Source of the DNA: Bacteroidota bacterium
GTDB lineage: Bacteria; Bacteroidota; Ignavibacteria; Kapaibacteriales; UBA2268
Length of the DNA stretch: 57,360 nucleotides
Direction: 5' to 3'
Assembly: GCA_022707965.1 (NCBI GenBank)
Contig: JAKIZO010000010.1
Span: 1-57,360 of the forward strand
The notes beneath the pieces were generated by a model. That model was given only the letters and a program-made list of their open reading frames with translations. It was not told where the DNA came from and did not search any database. The stretch's first letter is position 1; each line of letters starts with the position of its first letter. Below are positions 25,365-34,584 of this stretch, piece by piece. Made by a program: the position numbers and the translations under genes.

Positions 25365-27335
25365 CTAAAAACTTGAAACAACCCACGCAAGAATTGCCGC
25401 AATGCCTGCCATCATCAATAATGCATAGTTTTGGGCAATACCTGTTTGGATTCTTCGCAACGCTTCTGCAATTTTTTGGACAACAGTTGCCGAACCGTTC
25501 ACAATTCCATCGACAACTCCAACATCGAACTTCTTCCATAGAAAACTGCGAGAACCATTTACAATTGGGTCAACTATCAAATAAAAATATATTTCATCAA
25601 GATAATACTTGTTCAGCGACAAATTAAAGGCTGCTTTGAACTTTTCAGCAATTCTACGAGGATGCAGTAATCTATCATCGCTATAATAATTAATTGCAAC
25701 TTTTATACCTATCAAAGCCACAGCAATTGCAATAGCAATGAATAAATATTCAATAGCGTGCAATTCGTGTTCAAGCGGAACACCCAAAATGTTATTTGAT
25801 TTAGCAAAAATTGGCATCAGAAAGTTTTCAAGTGCGTTCGGATGGTGTGAGAACCAGAAGCCAAGCACATAAGGAACACCTAAAAAACCACCTAATACAG
25901 AGAGAAAAGCTAGCACCGAAAGAGGAACTGTCATAACCTTAGGCGATTCGTGTGGGTGCAACTTATGATGGTCGAAACGTTCTTTGCCGTGGAATACCAG
26001 ATAAACCAGACGGAACATATAAAAAGCAGTGAAAAATGCTGCGACAGTCAGAATAAGCCACCAGATAAAGCCACCATCGTCGTAAACAGCCCATAAGATG
26101 GCGTCTTTTGAGAAAAATCCGCTGAATAATGGCACACCTGCAATTGCAAGCGAAGCAAGTAGAAATGTTTTATAAGTTGTAGGCATATATTTTGCAAGAT
26201 TTCCCATTTTCTTTATGTTTTGTTCCTCGTGCATCCCGTGAATAACCGAACCCGCTCCAAGAAAGAGCAGACCTTTGAAAAATGCGTGTGTCATTACGTG
26301 AAAAACACCTGCAACAAAAGCCCCCGCACCAAGTGCAGCAAACATAAATCCCAACTGGCTAACAGTCGAATATGCAAGCACTTTCTTAATATCATTTTGC
26401 GTTATTCCTATTGTTGCTGCCCAAAATGCAGTAATGACACCAACTATAAGAACCACTTCCATTGTTATTGGAGCAAGAGAGAACAAAACAGAGTTCCTTG
26501 CAATTAGGAAAATTCCTGCGGTAACCATTGTCGCGGCGTGAATAAGAGCACTAACAGGAGTTGGACCAGCCATAGCATCAGGCAACCACACTGCTAATGG
26601 AAGTTGTGCTGATTTTCCCGTACATCCTAAAAACAAAAGAAGAGTAATTGCAGTTATCAAGCCCGTGTCGTAATATATGTTCTTCCCTATATACGCAATA
26701 TCTTGAACCTCTGTGTAGCTTAAAGTTCCAAAATTGGTAAAAATCAGAAACATTGCAATCAAAAAACCGAAATCGCCTATTCTATTGACTATAAATGCCT
26801 TATTTGCTGCGTCTCCTGTCCAGGTAATTCTAACTCCGGGAAATTTTCTGTCGTACCAAAATCCAATAAGTAAATATGAAGCAAGCCCAACACCTTCCCA
26901 ACCTAAGAAGGTCAAAAGAAAGTTGCTTGCTAAAACCAAATTTAGCATCATAAAAATGAACAAATTCAAGTAAGAGAAGAACCTTGCGAAACTTCTATCT
27001 CCGTGCATATACCCGATAGAATAGACGTGTATCAAAAATCCTACGCCAGTTACAATAAGCGAGAAGAGAATTGATAGCTGGTCAACCTGATATGATACTT
27101 TGACAGCAAAATCGCCTGTAGCAATCCAGGTGAAAACATCAACAATGTAAGGTTTCGCAAGCCCTGTGCTAATTATGTGAAAAAATAAAATAGCAGAAAC
27201 TATGAAGGACAATCCAACTGTTGCAGAGCCAATTATTCCAATAACTTTTTCACTTTTTAAATATTTCCCAAAAATCCCAATACCAATAAACCCAAGCAAA
27301 GGAAATAAAATTATCAACTGGACTAAATCAAACAT
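25365..27335 (-). CDS. nuoL: NADH-quinone oxidoreductase subunit L
   Basis: Largest antiporter-like proton-pumping subunit of complex I (656 aa). Diagnostic segments are GWEGVGLASYLLIGFW, LPLAVWLPDAMAGPTPVSALIHAATMVTAG and VLAYSTVSQLGFMF. The C-terminal region (from about 545) contains the long amphipathic helix that braces NuoM and NuoN, and the last hydrophobic helix (QNYALLMMAGIAAILAWVV). It starts the L-M-N block, 112 bp downstream of batD. Confidence 0.96.
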   Translation of the reverse strand: MFDLVQLIILFPLLGFIGIGIFGKYLKSEKVIGIIGSATVGLSFIVSAILFFHIISTGLAKPYIVDVFTWIATGDFAVKVSYQVDQLSILFSLIVTGVGFLIHVYSIGYMHGDRSFARFFSYLNLFIFMMLNLVLASNFLLTFLGWEGVGLASYLLIGFWYDRKFPGVRITWTGDAANKAFIVNRIGDFGFLIAMFLIFTNFGTLSYTEVQDIAYIGKNIYYDTGLITAITLLLFLGCTGKSAQLPLAVWLPDAMAGPTPVSALIHAATMVTAGIFLIARNSVLFSLAPITMEVVLIVGVITAFWAATIGITQNDIKKVLAYSTVSQLGFMFAALGAGAFVAGVFHVMTHAFFKGLLFLGAGSVIHGMHEEQNIKKMGNLAKYMPTTYKTFLLASLAIAGVPLFSGFFSKDAILWAVYDDGGFIWWLILTVAAFFTAFYMFRLVYLVFHGKERFDHHKLHPHESPKVMTVPLSVLAFLSVLGGFLGVPYVLGFWFSHHPNALENFLMPIFAKSNNILGVPLEHELHAIEYLFIAIAIAVALIGIKVAINYYSDDRLLHPRRIAEKFKAAFNLSLNKYYLDEIYFYLIVDPIVNGSRSFLWKKFDVGVVDGIVNGSATVVQKIAEALRRIQTGIAQNYALLMMAGIAAILAWVVSSF

Positions 27336-27447
27336 AATCTATACCCGAGTTTTTATTACAATTTTATTTGTGTAACAACGAAAAAAAAATAATAATAGTT
27401 TTTAAATAAATCGATAAATTTAATTTATTCTGCATAATGAATCATTA

Positions 27448-28851
27448 TTAATTGTTTTTCTTTCCCCTCTCTATTTTCTCGATTATCTCTATTCCTCTTT
27501 CTTTCAAAACCTCTATATCTATTTGCTCATCTATTTTGTAAAATCTCAATCTTTTCAGTTCATTTAAATAATTAACTACTTTATCGATTATGTTATTATC
27601 AAATTTCTTTTCTATCATTTTTCCCCTGATTTTTTCAACTGATAATTCATCTTTTTTTAGATGTAATTTGTTTACTAATGCTTCCATTATGCTTTTGAAA
27701 AGAAAATCCAGAACTATTTCTCTACTTGAATTACTAAAATTTCTAATCTCATCAGTAATGTTTTGCTTCGGTTGGGTATTAATTTCCTTTTCTGATAGAT
27801 TGCCTTCGCTTCCTGAATTAATTTTTCTCAATAAATATATCAGAGCCAGAAGTGCTAATAACCCTAATACAACAAGTATCCAACTTAAATAATCACTTTG
27901 TCGGCTTTCAATGCCGTGTGATTGCTCAATCTCATCCGTATCAATCGCTTCAATATTATGTGGTTGTGTTTTCAAAGAAACAAATTTTTTCTTCTGTGGG
28001 TCGAAGTAGCTCACCAACTGTTCAGGAACAACAAAATTACCTTCTTTCAAAGCTTTAATTGCATAGACAAACGTTCTTTTTCCGAATATCCCATTTTTTA
28101 TTTTAATGCTGTCTACAACGTTTGGTTCGCCAACAATTTGCAAAAAATTCGGTAACTTCAATTTTGGTGCATTAATCAAGTAAAGGTTGCCTGAACCGAT
28201 AATTTCAATAACAAACTCAAAATTACGACCGACCGACACAGTATCTCTTCCAATCAAAGAATTTATACTGAAATTACCGACCGCTCCGATATAGGTTTCA
28301 TCAGCTTCTAATATTGGTTTCACATTAACCTGTATTTTTTCAGATGAATAAGTGTTAATTCTTGAATAGTATCTTTCGTCAGTTGGAAATTCGGGTGAAT
28401 ATTCGAGAGACGCATTTATTTTTAAAGACAGTTCTGGAATATCAAAAATGCCTTCTTTTGTGCTGATAACAACGTATTTTCTAATCAGAGCTTTTCTGAA
28501 AACTTCACCACGAATGGTCTCGTAAGTGTAACGCAATGTCCCGATGTCTTCTTCTTCGACCAGAGCATCGTTAAATTCAGGTGCTTTTTCATCTAATACT
28601 TCGGTTAAAATTATCTTATCGTTTACATACAATTCGTATTCAACAACAATAGGTTCGCCAACGTAAAACTCTTTTTTATAAGTTTTTGCTTTGATAAAAA
28701 TATTACTGAAAAAAATCTTGTTCGCATATTCATCAATTGAGATACTTCTTTGACCGCTGCTTTGATGGGCAAATAAACAATCTGCCGAAAGCATACTCGC
28801 AATCGGCAGAAGGAAAAGAAAAAAATATATATGTAAATTCTTCAAATTCAT
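27448..28851 (-). CDS. BatD-like membrane-anchored periplasmic protein
   Basis: Bat (Bacteroides aerotolerance)-type protein D homologue, 467 aa from the ATG at 28851. An N-terminal signal peptide (residues about 4-29, ending LFAHQ) precedes several beta-sandwich repeats: FYVGEPIVVEYELYVND and IGSGNLYLINAPKLKLPNF are typical BatD segments. A single transmembrane helix at about 325-345 (WILVVLGLLALLALIYLL) is followed by a charged cytoplasmic tail. The ATG overlaps the nuoF stop (TGATG); a GTG one codon earlier is less likely. BatA, BatB and MoxR partners are absent here, so it is an orphan inside a complex I operon. Its function is uncertain even where studied. Confidence 0.8.
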   Translation of the reverse strand: MNLKNLHIYFFLFLLPIASMLSADCLFAHQSSGQRSISIDEYANKIFFSNIFIKAKTYKKEFYVGEPIVVEYELYVNDKIILTEVLDEKAPEFNDALVEEEDIGTLRYTYETIRGEVFRKALIRKYVVISTKEGIFDIPELSLKINASLEYSPEFPTDERYYSRINTYSSEKIQVNVKPILEADETYIGAVGNFSINSLIGRDTVSVGRNFEFVIEIIGSGNLYLINAPKLKLPNFLQIVGEPNVVDSIKIKNGIFGKRTFVYAIKALKEGNFVVPEQLVSYFDPQKKKFVSLKTQPHNIEAIDTDEIEQSHGIESRQSDYLSWILVVLGLLALLALIYLLRKINSGSEGNLSEKEINTQPKQNITDEIRNFSNSSREIVLDFLFKSIMEALVNKLHLKKDELSVEKIRGKMIEKKFDNNIIDKVVNYLNELKRLRFYKIDEQIDIEVLKERGIEIIEKIERGKKNN

Positions 28852-30206
28852 CACATAGCAGGTTTGTATTCCAGATTTTCATCAAAAATTAAGTTAGTTT
28901 TTGTTGCACGCTTGCCGTGAACAACATTCGGTGCAACAAACACACGTTTTTCTTTAACTGCTTTTTCGAATTCGTCGCGGAACTTAGTTACAAATCCACG
29001 CACAGGCCAGGCTGCTGCATCGCCAAGAGCACAAATTGTGTTGCCTTCGATATTATTTGCGACATCGACAAGCAGGTCTAAATCGCGACTTGTTCCTTCT
29101 CCGTTTGCTATGCGTTTTAGTATTTTCTCCATCCAACCGCAGCCTTCACGGCAAGGTGTGCATTGGCCACAGGATTCGTGGTGGTAGAAGTGAGCTATGC
29201 GCAATGTAACAGCAACAATGTCAGTGTCCTCGTCCATAACCATAACACCAGCGGTACCAATATGCGTTCCAAGCTTTTTAAGAGATTCTTCGTCCATACG
29301 CACACCTTCGATTTCATCGCCTCGCAATGGTGGCATAGATGAACCACCAGGTATAACTGCTTTTACTTTTTTCCCGCCTGGGACACCACCGCAAATATCG
29401 TAGATAAGTTCGGTAAGTAATATTCCCGTCGGAAGTTCGTAGACACCAGGTTTATTAACGTGCCCACTTACACCATAGAGCAAAGTGCCGGGGTGCCCTT
29501 CGGCTCCAATTTTTGCATATTGCTCAGCACCAATTTTGAAAATTGCCGGGACCGTAGCAATTGTTTCAACATTGTTAATTGTTGTTGGCATACCCCAAAG
29601 CCCATTTTGAGCAGGGAAAGGTGGTTTCACTCTTGGATAGCCGCGCTTGCCTTCGATTGAATTCATAAGTGCAGTTTCTTCGCCACAGATATAAGCCCCA
29701 GCACCTTTATGAACATATATTTCGGTGGAAAAGTTTGTCCCAAATGTTTGTTTTATGCGTTCGCCAACCAATCCTGCTTCGTAGGCGTCATCTAAAGCTT
29801 TCTGAAATAGATTTATCCATTTATGATATTCTCCTCGTATATATACATAAGTTGAAGTAATTCCCATAGCATACGCAGCAATAAGAATTCCTTCAATTAA
29901 CTGATGTGGATTATACTCAAATATCTGTCTATCTTTGAACGAACCTGGCTCGGATTCGTCCCCGTTAACACAAAGATATTTAGGTTTATCATTGCCTTTT
30001 GGCATAAAAGACCATTTAAGACCCGTCGGGAAGCACGCACCTCCACGACCTCGAAGCCCTGATTTTTTCACAACATCGATTACTTCATCGGGCGACATTT
30101 GTAATGCTTTTTTGAATTGCTCATATCCACCATTTTGGCGATAAACTTCCAGTCTGTGATAGTCTTCTATTTCAGGTAATAGCAATTTCGGGGTTGTATT
30201 TTCCAT
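28851..30206 (-). CDS. nuoF: NADH-quinone oxidoreductase subunit F (NADH-binding)
   Basis: Peripheral 51-kDa-type subunit that binds NADH, FMN and the N3 [4Fe-4S] cluster and is the electron entry point of complex I. NADH/FMN motif GRGGACFPTGLKWSF and GAGAYICGEETALMNSIEG; cluster ligands ESCGQCTPCREGC plus the Cys in GNTICALGD. I start at the ATG at 30206 (451 aa), which has GAG 9 nt upstream; an in-frame TTG at 30239 adds eleven unlikely residues. Usually nuoE precedes and nuoG follows, but here batD follows and the prenyl synthase gene lies upstream, so complex I genes are dispersed. Confidence 0.95.
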   Translation of the reverse strand: MENTTPKLLLPEIEDYHRLEVYRQNGGYEQFKKALQMSPDEVIDVVKKSGLRGRGGACFPTGLKWSFMPKGNDKPKYLCVNGDESEPGSFKDRQIFEYNPHQLIEGILIAAYAMGITSTYVYIRGEYHKWINLFQKALDDAYEAGLVGERIKQTFGTNFSTEIYVHKGAGAYICGEETALMNSIEGKRGYPRVKPPFPAQNGLWGMPTTINNVETIATVPAIFKIGAEQYAKIGAEGHPGTLLYGVSGHVNKPGVYELPTGILLTELIYDICGGVPGGKKVKAVIPGGSSMPPLRGDEIEGVRMDEESLKKLGTHIGTAGVMVMDEDTDIVAVTLRIAHFYHHESCGQCTPCREGCGWMEKILKRIANGEGTSRDLDLLVDVANNIEGNTICALGDAAAWPVRGFVTKFRDEFEKAVKEKRVFVAPNVVHGKRATKTNLIFDENLEYKPAM

Positions 30207-30236
30207 AATAACACTCAACGATTTTGAATTAATTCT

Positions 30237-30244
30237 CAAAATTA
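30237..30244 (-). promoter_or_regulatory. Candidate -7 element of the nuoF operon
   Basis: TAATTTTG on the minus strand matches TAnnTTTG, 30 bp upstream of the ATG at 30206. It lies in the gap between nuoF and the upstream prenyl synthase gene, which indicates an independent nuoF promoter. Confidence 0.4.
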
Positions 30245-30274
30245 CATAAACGAATGAACTAGTTTTGTATTGAT

Positions 30275-31249
30275 TTAGTAGTTCCGATTATTCAATTTAT
30301 CCAATAGCCACTTCAACATATTTTTGTAGTCATTTTCAGGCAATAATGCCAGTTCGTCTTCGGCAGATTTGAAATATTCAGCAATTTTTCGTTTTGCCTC
30401 ATCAAAAATTCCCAATGCAATAAACATTTCATTAAATCGAGGAACATATTCAGCACTTAATCCATTTGAGTTATAGTATTTGTTTAATAAATCTATATGC
30501 TCTGGCTTTTGAGCTCGCTCGTTGGCAAGAATTACTAAATATGTTTTTTTGCCTTCTTGAATGTCTAATCCCACTTTTTTGCCAAAAACTTTTTCATCTG
30601 CAATCATATCAAGCAAATCATCTTGAATTTGAAATGCTAATCCTAAATATTTCGCATAATTTTTCAAAGCTCCTATGATTTTGTTATCTGCATCAGCTAC
30701 CAATCCGCCAATAACGCAACAAGTTTCAAGCAAAGCAGATGTTTTCTTGCCAATCATTTTAAGATAATCATCAATCTTAACATTTTGAGAAGTATTGAAC
30801 TGCATATCGTAAACCTGCCCTTCGCATACTTCAATTAGCCCATTTGTAAATGTCTGAATTATCTCAAAATAGCGTTTATGATTTGGAATAAGTTTGTAAG
30901 CAAAACCAATCATAGCGTCGCCTGTGAGAATTGCAATCGATTCGTTCCATTTTTTATGGACAGTAGGGCGATTGCGTCTGAAATCTGATTTATCCATAAT
31001 ATCATCGTGAACAAGCGTAAAATTATGCATAATTTCGAGAGCAATTCCACAATCCAATGCATTTTCGGGTTGTCCACCTGCGGCACCGCAAGCCATCATA
31101 GTCAGAGCTGGACGAATACGTTTCCCACCTTCTGCCATAAAGTAATTGTAAGGTTCATATAAATCGTGAGGCTCAAAAATCTGTGTTACTTCTTTAATCC
31201 TGTTTTCAATTATTTTGCGGAATTCATCAAATTTAGTTTCAAAATTCAT
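30275..31249 (-). CDS. Polyprenyl (probably short-chain) diphosphate synthase
   Basis: Trans-isoprenyl diphosphate synthase (324 aa) that condenses isopentenyl diphosphate with allylic diphosphates. First Asp-rich motif DDIMD in LVHDDIMDKSDFRRNRPT, second DDLLD in FQIQDDLLDMI; the substrate motif GGKRIRPAL is near the N-terminus. Residues just before the first motif (MHNFTLVHDD) resemble FPP/GGPP synthases more than long-chain enzymes, so a farnesyl or geranylgeranyl product is favoured. It follows dprA by 8 bp. A second synthase with long-chain features lies at 40011-40985. Confidence 0.88.
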   Translation of the reverse strand: MNFETKFDEFRKIIENRIKEVTQIFEPHDLYEPYNYFMAEGGKRIRPALTMMACGAAGGQPENALDCGIALEIMHNFTLVHDDIMDKSDFRRNRPTVHKKWNESIAILTGDAMIGFAYKLIPNHKRYFEIIQTFTNGLIEVCEGQVYDMQFNTSQNVKIDDYLKMIGKKTSALLETCCVIGGLVADADNKIIGALKNYAKYLGLAFQIQDDLLDMIADEKVFGKKVGLDIQEGKKTYLVILANERAQKPEHIDLLNKYYNSNGLSAEYVPRFNEMFIALGIFDEAKRKIAEYFKSAEDELALLPENDYKNMLKWLLDKLNNRNY

Positions 31250-31257
31250 AAATACTC

Positions 31258-32346
31258 CTAATTTTTAACAAAATACTTTCCAGGTAGCTGCCGAGCCAAT
31301 CCTTTGAATTCGAGTTCGAGTAGTTTCACAAGCAATGTCGGCACATCAATATTAACTTTTTCTGCAATTGTGTCCACGTGCAATGGTTCAGACGAAATTT
31401 CTTCATAAATAATCTTTTGAATTTTATCATCAAAAGCAATTTCTTCCTTTTCTTGCTTGTTTGGGATACTACTAATTAATCCTAAGTCTATCAGAACACT
31501 ATCGGGAGAAATAATCGGGGTGGCCTGGCTGTCGTGAATTAATTTGTTGCAACCAGCGCTCTTGCTTGAACTTATCGGTCCAGGCACTGCAAAAACATCT
31601 CGCGATTGGTCTATTGCAAAGCGGGCAGTAATTAGGGCGCCACCTTTTATGTCGCTCTCGACTACAATAACCGCACGCGACACACCACTTATTATTCTAT
31701 TTCTTTGCGGAAAATATCCCGGGCGTGCCTTTGTGCCAGGTGGATATTCAGAAATTACAGCTCCTCCTGCTTCAATTATTCTATTTGCTAATTCATTCGA
31801 AATTGAAGGTGATATTTCATCAATTCCCGATGCTATTATAGCATAAGTTATTCCTTTATTTTTTAGTGTCTCGCGATGTGCAATGCTATCTATTCCATAA
31901 GCTAAGCCCGACACAACAATTATTTGATTTCTTACCAACTCTTCGACAATTTTTTCAGTTGTCATTTTGCCGTAAAGTGTGTTCCTTCTTGTGCCAACAA
32001 TCGCTATTTGATTAAATCCATTGTATAGCTGACCTTTGTAAAACAAAATCAATGGCGCATAATAAATTTCTCTCAATAATTCAGGATAATTCTCATCGTA
32101 ATAAGTTACATAATCTATGTTTTCTTTTTCGAGTTTTTTCAATAAATCATCAAAATCAATGCGTGTTTTTTTATCATTATCGAAAATTCCTTTGTATTTG
32201 CTCTCGAAATATTCAGGTGGGTGCTGCAAAATATCACTGTAAGAATTGTATTTTTCGATAATGTACTTTTGTTCTCGAAGCGATAATTTTCTATAAAGCG
32301 ACAACCTCAAAATATCTTCTCTTTTCCAACGATGATTGTTTTTCAT
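31258..32346 (-). CDS. dprA: DNA-processing protein DprA (Smf)
   Basis: Cytoplasmic mediator of natural transformation that loads RecA on incoming single-stranded DNA. The 362-aa protein has an N-terminal SAM-like helical domain (about 1-85), the Rossmann-type core with VGTRRNTLYGK, VSGLAYGIDSIAHRETL, SEYPPGTKARPGYFPQRNRIISG and KGGALITARFAID, and a C-terminal winged helix (about 295-362, PLHVDTIAEKVNIDVPTLLVKLLELEFKG). It heads a two-gene unit with the prenyl synthase. DprA is widespread, so this does not prove competence. Confidence 0.95.
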   Translation of the reverse strand: MKNNHRWKREDILRLSLYRKLSLREQKYIIEKYNSYSDILQHPPEYFESKYKGIFDNDKKTRIDFDDLLKKLEKENIDYVTYYDENYPELLREIYYAPLILFYKGQLYNGFNQIAIVGTRRNTLYGKMTTEKIVEELVRNQIIVVSGLAYGIDSIAHRETLKNKGITYAIIASGIDEISPSISNELANRIIEAGGAVISEYPPGTKARPGYFPQRNRIISGVSRAVIVVESDIKGGALITARFAIDQSRDVFAVPGPISSSKSAGCNKLIHDSQATPIISPDSVLIDLGLISSIPNKQEKEEIAFDDKIQKIIYEEISSEPLHVDTIAEKVNIDVPTLLVKLLELEFKGLARQLPGKYFVKN

Positions 32347-32502
32347 AAAAATTCAATGCTAAATATTATTCGCAGTAAATTAGTCATTTGCAAATAAAAT
32401 AAAAAATTAGAAAAAATTAATAATATTGTGGATAATTATTTGTCTTTTTTCAAGTTATTGAATAATTTGTTTAATGTAATTTATTTTAATGTTTCTAAAT
32501 AT

Positions 32503-33018
32503 ATGGCAGCAATATTTAAAAATACATCGCTAATACTTATTTTTCTCTCTCTTATGGCGTGCAAGGATAATCCCTCTGATGGTGCCTCTGATATTCCTAT
32601 TGGTTTGCGGGTTGGCAACAAAGCACCAATGTTTACAACCTACGACATTAACGGAATGTATATTTCGCTTGCTGATTTCAAAGGTTCTGTTGTTCTGCTA
32701 CATTTTTGGGCAACCTGGTGTCCATACAGCCGCAATTCAATTGGAAACTTGATTTATATATGGGATAATTATGCTTCAAGAAATTTTGCAATTATCTCAG
32801 TTTCTCGCGATTACGATACAACTGCGTTAAGAAACTATATTCAAACTTACAATTTAAATTGGCGGCATATACACGACAGTCGCTATGATGTTGGGCAATT
32901 CTACGACGTCAAGGTGATACCTATGTGTTATCTAATTGACAGTCAGGGAATAATTCGCTTTGCGGGCTCACCACTCGAACCGCAATTACTACAAATTATC
33001 GATAAGCTCATCAAATGA
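32503..33018 (+). CDS. TlpA/ResA-like thioredoxin-fold lipoprotein with CPYS active site
   Basis: Predicted envelope redoxin of 171 aa. I start at the ATG at 32503 because it gives a clean lipoprotein signal (ILIFLSLMAC, lipidated Cys20); the frame also opens at a GTG at 32428. The fold features are those of TlpA/AhpC-TSA proteins (RVGNKAPMFTTYDING, FKGSVVLLHFWATW, IPMCYLIDSQGIIRF). The active site is C73-P-Y-S76, lacking the resolving Cys. This argues against a simple dithiol reductase; isomerase, monothiol or peroxidatic roles are possible. It overlaps the next gene by 4 bp (ATGA). Confidence 0.83.
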   Translation: MAAIFKNTSLILIFLSLMACKDNPSDGASDIPIGLRVGNKAPMFTTYDINGMYISLADFKGSVVLLHFWATWCPYSRNSIGNLIYIWDNYASRNFAIISVSRDYDTTALRNYIQTYNLNWRHIHDSRYDVGQFYDVKVIPMCYLIDSQGIIRFAGSPLEPQLLQIIDKLIK

Positions 33019-34583
33019 AAAACAAAGATTTGATATTGAACTTTTTGCTTTTTGCTCTTGTCTTTTTGTGTTTAGTACCATTTATTGATATTCCGCTTTT
33101 CAACGAAGATTATTTGGTGCTTCACTGGAATAATCCGCAAACCTTTACCGAGTGCTTACGCGATTTCTGGGAACGAACCACTGGCGGTCCATATTGGCGA
33201 CCTGTTGTGTGGTCTTCGTATTTTGCAACAAAATATTTTTTTGGGATGAATGGTCTTCCTTATCATCTAACTAATATTGTGGTCTATTCAGGAATAATTT
33301 CACTTGCTTTCACGCTTTACCGCCAACTTGGTGTGAATAGAAACTTTGCTTTTTTCGGATTGCTTTGCTTTGCTCTTTTGCCCGCAAGAGAGTTGAACTT
33401 CGCTTGGGTACCTGGTAGGACTGACCTCTTTGCAGTTTTTTTTACTCTGGTTGCTACAATAGCATATATTCATTCGCCAAAAAACGCATTCTTTAAGGTA
33501 GTTGCGGCTACTTCTTTTCTACTGGCAATATTGAGTAAAGAAATTGCTTATGCAGGCGTTGCTATTCCAATTTTACTCTATTATTTTGTATTGAAAGATA
33601 AATTTTCAAAAAAATACATCTATATCTCGACAACTTTCAGCATTCTAATAGTACTGATTTCATTAATTTATCGATATTTCGTTATCGGTGGCACACCTTT
33701 CGAAACCTCTAATTACTCTGATTTTTCGTTAATTAATTTGCCCTTTCATTTTATTACCTATATTCCTCTTGCATTTTTCAATGCTGATTTATTAGAAAAT
33801 GTATATATCTCTATTACAAAACTTAATTTTCGTGTTCTAATCCCTATCTTTATTGTATTTGCATATTTTGTCAGAAATTTCTTTAACCTGATTAAACACA
33901 GAGGCCCTCAACAAAAGAATTTTCTGTTTGGTATTTTCTGGTATATTTTATTTATTCTTCCTGCTTTGCCAACATTGATGCAATGGTATGGATTTTTAGC
34001 GTATATTGGTCTGTTTTTGTCAATTTTGCAAATAATCGATGATAATAAATTTGAGCGAATAAAAATAGCAGTTCTATTGCTTATTACATTGTTCCTTGTC
34101 TTTTATAATTTCGAGCGTGCGTCTCTATGGAAAGAGGTTGGGAATAGAACAAACTCTTTTCTTGCAAACCTTGTGCAGAAAATTCCGCCATCTGCTGATA
34201 CTATCTATGTCGTTGCCGCCCCGGACAAAATCAATCGCCTCAATTCTATGAAAATAGGGTTTCAGGAAGCAGTATCCTATCATTTAGGTCGCCCATTAGA
34301 GGTTATTTCGCCAATTCGCTCAGAAATATCGCAAAAAAGTTCTATTCATTATTCTTTAGATAACGATAATTTAAAAGCGAAACTGAATTTCGGTCGTTTC
34401 TTAATACAAGGGAAACGCTCATCTAATCGAAATTATGAGGAAAAGTTGTTTTTCGAAGATGATTATATCAGTTGTGAAATATCGAATTCATCGAAACAAG
34501 CCTCTAATCTCGATTTATTCATCAAAAACAAGCACAAGCCGATATTTTTATTTGCAATTTCGGAATTTATCAAAATTAACTAA
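33015..34583 (+). CDS. GT-C-type integral membrane glycosyltransferase-like protein
   Basis: Polytopic inner-membrane protein (522 aa) with about ten helices and a C-terminal hydrophilic domain of about 130 residues. The first loop carries FNEDYLVLHWNN and PYWRPVVW, followed by the HLTNIVVY, GRTDLFAVFF and LLAILSKEIAYAG segments; this order resembles O-mannosyltransferase/TMTC-like GT-C proteins that use polyprenyl-phosphate sugars. Acidic E/D in the first loop is the expected catalytic position. It is translationally coupled to the lipoprotein thioredoxin. Donor and acceptor are unknown. It converges with the lipoprotein gene 1 bp away. Confidence 0.65.
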   Translation: MKNKDLILNFLLFALVFLCLVPFIDIPLFNEDYLVLHWNNPQTFTECLRDFWERTTGGPYWRPVVWSSYFATKYFFGMNGLPYHLTNIVVYSGIISLAFTLYRQLGVNRNFAFFGLLCFALLPARELNFAWVPGRTDLFAVFFTLVATIAYIHSPKNAFFKVVAATSFLLAILSKEIAYAGVAIPILLYYFVLKDKFSKKYIYISTTFSILIVLISLIYRYFVIGGTPFETSNYSDFSLINLPFHFITYIPLAFFNADLLENVYISITKLNFRVLIPIFIVFAYFVRNFFNLIKHRGPQQKNFLFGIFWYILFILPALPTLMQWYGFLAYIGLFLSILQIIDDNKFERIKIAVLLLITLFLVFYNFERASLWKEVGNRTNSFLANLVQKIPPSADTIYVVAAPDKINRLNSMKIGFQEAVSYHLGRPLEVISPIRSEISQKSSIHYSLDNDNLKAKLNFGRFLIQGKRSSNRNYEEKLFFEDDYISCEISNSSKQASNLDLFIKNKHKPIFLFAISEFIKIN

Positions 34584-34584
34584 T

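Noticed and set aside
27434-27448. 15-bp palindrome ATAATGA-A-TCATTAT at the end of batD
   Set aside because: Too short a loop for a terminator and located where no promoter is expected; probably chance in AT-rich sequence.
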